Source of the DNA: Lampris incognitus
Lineage: Eukaryota; Chordata; Actinopteri; Lampriformes; Lampridae
NCBI RefSeq assembly: GCF_029633865.1
Contig: NC_079212.1
Location: 81,746,672-81,810,671 of the forward strand
DNA length: 64,000 nucleotides
Direction: 5' to 3'
The translations under genes and the position numbers were made by a program. Shown here piece by piece: positions 50,601 to 55,321 of this stretch. The notes beneath the pieces were generated by a model. It was given only the letters and a program-made list of their open reading frames with translations, did not search any database and was not told the DNA's origin. Position 1 is the first letter of the stretch. Every line of letters begins with the position of its first letter.

Positions 50601-53600
50601 CTCTGGTAAATGGTTCTGAATCTGGTAGAGAACTAGTGCCTGCCGCAGCCTCAATCTGCTGTATTTCCCACATAGCTAGTTGTTTTCCCAATAATGCTCT
50701 CCAATCTCCCATAGCTAATTTGTGTCCCAAGGTGTGTTGGCAAAATTTCTCCATTCCTCCCTCAGTGGGAGGGGGCATTTTATCCAGGATGCAATTCATG
50801 TCTGTGAATGAGGATGGTTGATACACATCCCCCGTTTGGGGTCCTTTATATATCAGTGGCAATTGACGATATCTAGCGGGTGGTTGTATCTGTTCTCTGT
50901 CCCTAAGCTGGTGTCTATGCCTGTGGTCAGCACGGGGCGCTATACCAGTCCGGTTGTGCATGGTTAGTGCTCCTGTAAGTGTGACTGGGTATGTGTCTTT
51001 GTCTTCCTCATCACTCCTCATACTCCCTGCATCTATACATGTCTCCGATCCCTCCTCGTGACCTTCTGCCCTATTCACTTCCTCTCTTTTTTCTCTGAGC
51101 TGTCTCTCCTGGAACCCATCCATTGCTTCAACCCCCTGACTCTGTATCCTCCATTGTCCTGCTTCTCCCCCGTATGGGTGGAGTGTGCTTCTGGCCCTGT
51201 CGTGGGTGAGCTTCCTGCCTGGTTTATCTCTTCCTGTCCGCTTGTCTGTTCATATATTGTCCTACTTGCTTCTCTGGCTTCCTGCACCCTGTGCGCTGCC
51301 TCCCTCACCAGGCCCTCCACCTCTAATATTCTCCTTGTTACTACTTCCTCTAACCTCTCCCTAGCCTCTCTGTTCTCCTCTGCCCCTATTGCTGTCATTT
51401 TCATTACTCCTTCTTCCACATACATGAGTGGCATTTGCGGTGTGGGATAAGGAGGGGGTTGTATTCCGGGTATTTTGGGATATATTGGCGCCGATGATTC
51501 TGTTTTTTCATTTCCTTTATCTTTTTCTTTGGTTATTTCTGAGTGTTTTTGATTCATTTCTACTGCCATGCAAGCTAAGGTCATGTTGTGTAAGTGGGCT
51601 CTTCTCTGTTCATTTTCCTCTCCGTCTTTCTTTCTTCCATTTTCTTTTGACTAACATGGAAAATTTTTCCACCTTCCAGTGTTCATCTGCTTTCTTTTTA
51701 GCTTGTTTTTCTGCCTTCCCTAGGTATAATATCAATCTCTTCCTTTCCTCCTCTTTGGGGACCTTACCCTGTGTTTGTAAGTCTTTCCATACACTGTCAT
51801 ACACCCCAAACTTGGTGTCTCGCTTGTTCTTAGGGAGCCCTGCAAAAATTTGACTCCTGGTTCTTTCCCATTGTTGCTTAACGGTCAACATAACATTGGG
51901 AGGGCAACCTCCGTATTCTTCACACTCCCTGTCAAATTCCCCTTCCATTGTGTTATCTATCCTCCCTCAGTAGCCAGCTGGTTTGTATGACACTTGCGTT
52001 CCGAGCAACCAACCCAATCAGAGAAGAGTTCAGTGGCCAGTCAACCAACTGACCCAATCAGTGAGTTTTATCAGGCAGTTTGCGTTGACACCAGTTAGGT
52101 TTCCACTGCTGATTCTTTCTCACTGAGATACTACCTCCTTCCTCTCTGAGACACTACTGAGTTTCCACCACCCTTACACACAGTTTTATAAAACAACACC
52201 CTTTTTAATCATACAAAATATCAAACATTCACACTTGCCGTTAAAACACAGCACATATCATAAACCAGTGAGCGCTGCTTTCATGAGGACTTTAACCCCA
52301 CGGGTCTCTAAACCTACTCACTCGGGGCCTCTAACCCCTTACACGGACATGCGCTGCTTTTATGGGACTCTAACCCACGGGTCTCTAAACCCGCACGTCT
52401 TGCCGTTAAAACACAGCAAGTATCATAAACCAGTGAGCGCTGCTTTTATGGGGACTTTTAAACCCCAAGGGTCTCTAAACCTACTCACTCAGGGCCTCTA
52501 AACCCCTTATATGGACATGCACTGCTTTTATAGAGCTCTAACCCATGGGTCTCTAAACCCGCACGTCTTCTTTTCAGTACTGTTGTTGCTTTCAAGGGCC
52601 TCTAACCCCGGGACTTTAAATCCGTGCACAATTTATTTCAATGCTTTATTCATCTACTTTAACTAGGACACTTGTCGTATAATGACAACACACAATTTGG
52701 TATAGCCAATAACAGAACTTCGATAAAACAGGCGTCTGTTTACCCTAGTTTTTTCAGCGGCCGCCTGTTGTTGCCATCACACTGCAGTTATCCGTTGTCT
52801 TTTACTTCTGTGGTCGGTCCGTCACTTCTCCGTCTTTATCACGTCGGGGTCACCAAATTGTTGGACTGCATCTCATTCTACCAACTCATTTTCATCTATG
52901 TGAGAGCGTAGTCCTGCGTGTTTGTTGATAAAGCAATAGGAGAAGATATTCGGTCTCAAAACCATCCGTTTTATTTAGCAGTAAATGGATAAAACATACA
53001 GAGCTCTGGGTCTAGATCTTCCTATCCCTGACAAGCAACAGAATGTGTCAGTTCACGAAGTCTGACTGACTATTCTTTCCCTGACCCAGTCTTTATACTA
53101 TACAAAGTGTTGACTAAACATGAATGTGTGGCCTTCTTTGTGATTGGTCCGTTGATCTGACTCCATTTCCGCCTTGATGATATCCGGACTCCAAGTGATC
53201 TCCTTCTGCAGCTGCTGTCGTGAGATCCTGTTCCTGTTTCTGAAATCACAGAGCACAGCACATCCTGTATCTACTCCCCCCAAAGGCAACAGCACCATTG
53301 TTGTTCCTCTTACATTATTGTAGCCGCTTCCTTCTAACGGTTAGTGCCCCTCACTCTTTTACCTTCTATGGGGATAGACACAGTCTTCCTCTTGGGACAT
53401 CTTATCCTGTTATTGTCACCCACTTCTCTTCCTATAGCTTACTCTGCATTTCTCTGTCTGCTGACATACTCACTACTTTTCCACTGCCACTATAGCCCCT
53501 CATGTCCTTGTAACAAGCCTTGTTCCTTATGCATATGATTTCCCAATGATTAATCTATCCTTATATCCCTTATTCCAATCAATACGTTGTAATCATCATT

Positions 53601-55290
53601 ATTAAGCATCACACCATTGCATTTATCTACAAAGGGCACCTGATGGTAGCCACGGACGAGGTCCACTTTGGAAAAGATGGCTTTGGAAAAGATGGTGTCG
53701 TATTGTTGAGTCGGCGGTAATCACCGCACGGGCGCCACCCGCCACCAGGCTTTGGGACGATGTGGAGGGGTGAAGCCCACGGGCTGTTGGAGCGGCGAAT
53801 AATGCCGAGACGCTACATATTCTCGAGCTCCTCCCTGGCGGCGGTGAGGTTGGCTGGGTCGAGGCGCCGAGCCAGAGCATAGACTGGTGGGCCAGTGGTG
53901 GCGATGTGGTGCTCCACTCCGTGCTTGGCGGTGGAAGACGAGAAGGTGGGCTGCATGAGGACCGGGAACTCAGCGAGAAGCCGGAGAAAACCGTCAGTGG
54001 CAGAGAGCATGCTAGACAGTCTGATGGAGTCCGCTCCGCTGAGAGTACACACATACGAGCAGAAAGTGACAGCGTCGATCAAGCGGCGGTTTTTGACATC
54101 CACTCCTATGTCCATATGCGCATAGGAGATCCGCGCCGAGGAGGGGGCGGCCATTTTTGCCGTGACAGAGTCCCAACCGAACCGCTGTACTCCGAAACAC
54201 AGCTCCAATCAAGTACTCCCTACTGCCATAAGTGCGGATAGGGTTTCCGTTAACGGCTTCCATGGCATATCCGCAGGACAGGATGTCTAGTCTCGATGCG
54301 GGCAGGACGCTCCTCTGCGCGCCCGTGTCGCACAGGAACCGCCGTCCAGAAATGGTATCTTGGATGAAGAGCAGCCTTTCAGTTCGGCCGACGCACATAG
54401 CCACTACTGAGTGCCGTTTCCTGCCGCGCTGAAACTGCATGGAGATCGGCACTGCTTGGCCTTCGGTCCAAACTTTGCGTGCGTGGTAAAAACACCGGTC
54501 ATGGTCCTGCCGCCGTTGAGGATCTGCTGCTGCGACGGCGACTGCTGTGTTTCCAGGCAGTGATGAAAATGTCTGGGCAGGAAAAAACGCGGCGGCGCAG
54601 TGCTGTTGACCAGCCAGGAAAAACTTATCAGCCTCCTCGGCCAGAGCACGACAGTCAGTGATGACGGTGTTGACTAAAGCAGCCCGTACCTGAGAAGGCA
54701 GCTGTCGCAGAAACAGTTGAGTGTAGAGGAAGTCGGGCTTGTTTGTCCTTTCCCAGGAGATCCAGCATCCTGTCCATAAAATCAGACGGCATACTGTCAC
54801 CGAGCCCTCGTAGAGAGAAGAGCCGGCTGGCCCGCTCAGCGTCAGAAAGTTCAAAATCTTTCAACGGGTGAGCCTTGAGTGTCTCGTATTTATCCTGCTG
54901 CGGAGGATTTTTGAGGAGGCTCACCACTCAGGTTGCTGTTAAACTGCCGACAGCCGACACCACATGATAGTAATGTAACGATCACGGATGAATAGGATCG
55001 CTTAGCCCATGGCTAACGGGTCTGAACCTTTAGTCGACTGGTTCACGTAGCCACCCGTGGTGTGGGAGACCCGGGTTCGCGTCCTGAGTTTGATGACCAA
55101 TCAATCTGGTGATGTGATTTTGGAGTCACATTTCAGATTATCGGAGCATGGGATAAAGCAAACAAACAAACAAAACCAAAATAAAACAAAACCAAAATAA
55201 ACATAGCAACATTAGATTTCCTTAAAGATATCCAATGAAGTTTTCCTTGGAAACACACTGGTTTTGTTCACATTCCAAATCAAAGCACAT

Positions 55291-55321
<31 letters not shown>

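Larger units (their letters stand above)
45224..53631 (-). mobile_element. Endogenous retrovirus, class-I-like, 8.4 kb
   Basis: Two 773 bp LTRs, a tRNA-Trp primer site, Gag with one zinc knuckle, protease, RNase H and integrase, all on the minus strand. AAGG is duplicated on both sides (45220-45223 and 53632-53635), and the flanking gypsy RT frame reads straight across once the insert is ignored. It lacks the RT core and nearly all of env. The integrase C-terminus ([15 protein letters not shown] style) is of the gamma/epsilon type. Gag, pol and leader all carry lesions, so it is defective as it stands. Confidence 0.93.

Noticed and set aside
54975..55140. A tRNA gene
   Set aside because: A box B-like phrase is present but no convincing box A at the right distance and no cloverleaf could be drawn.
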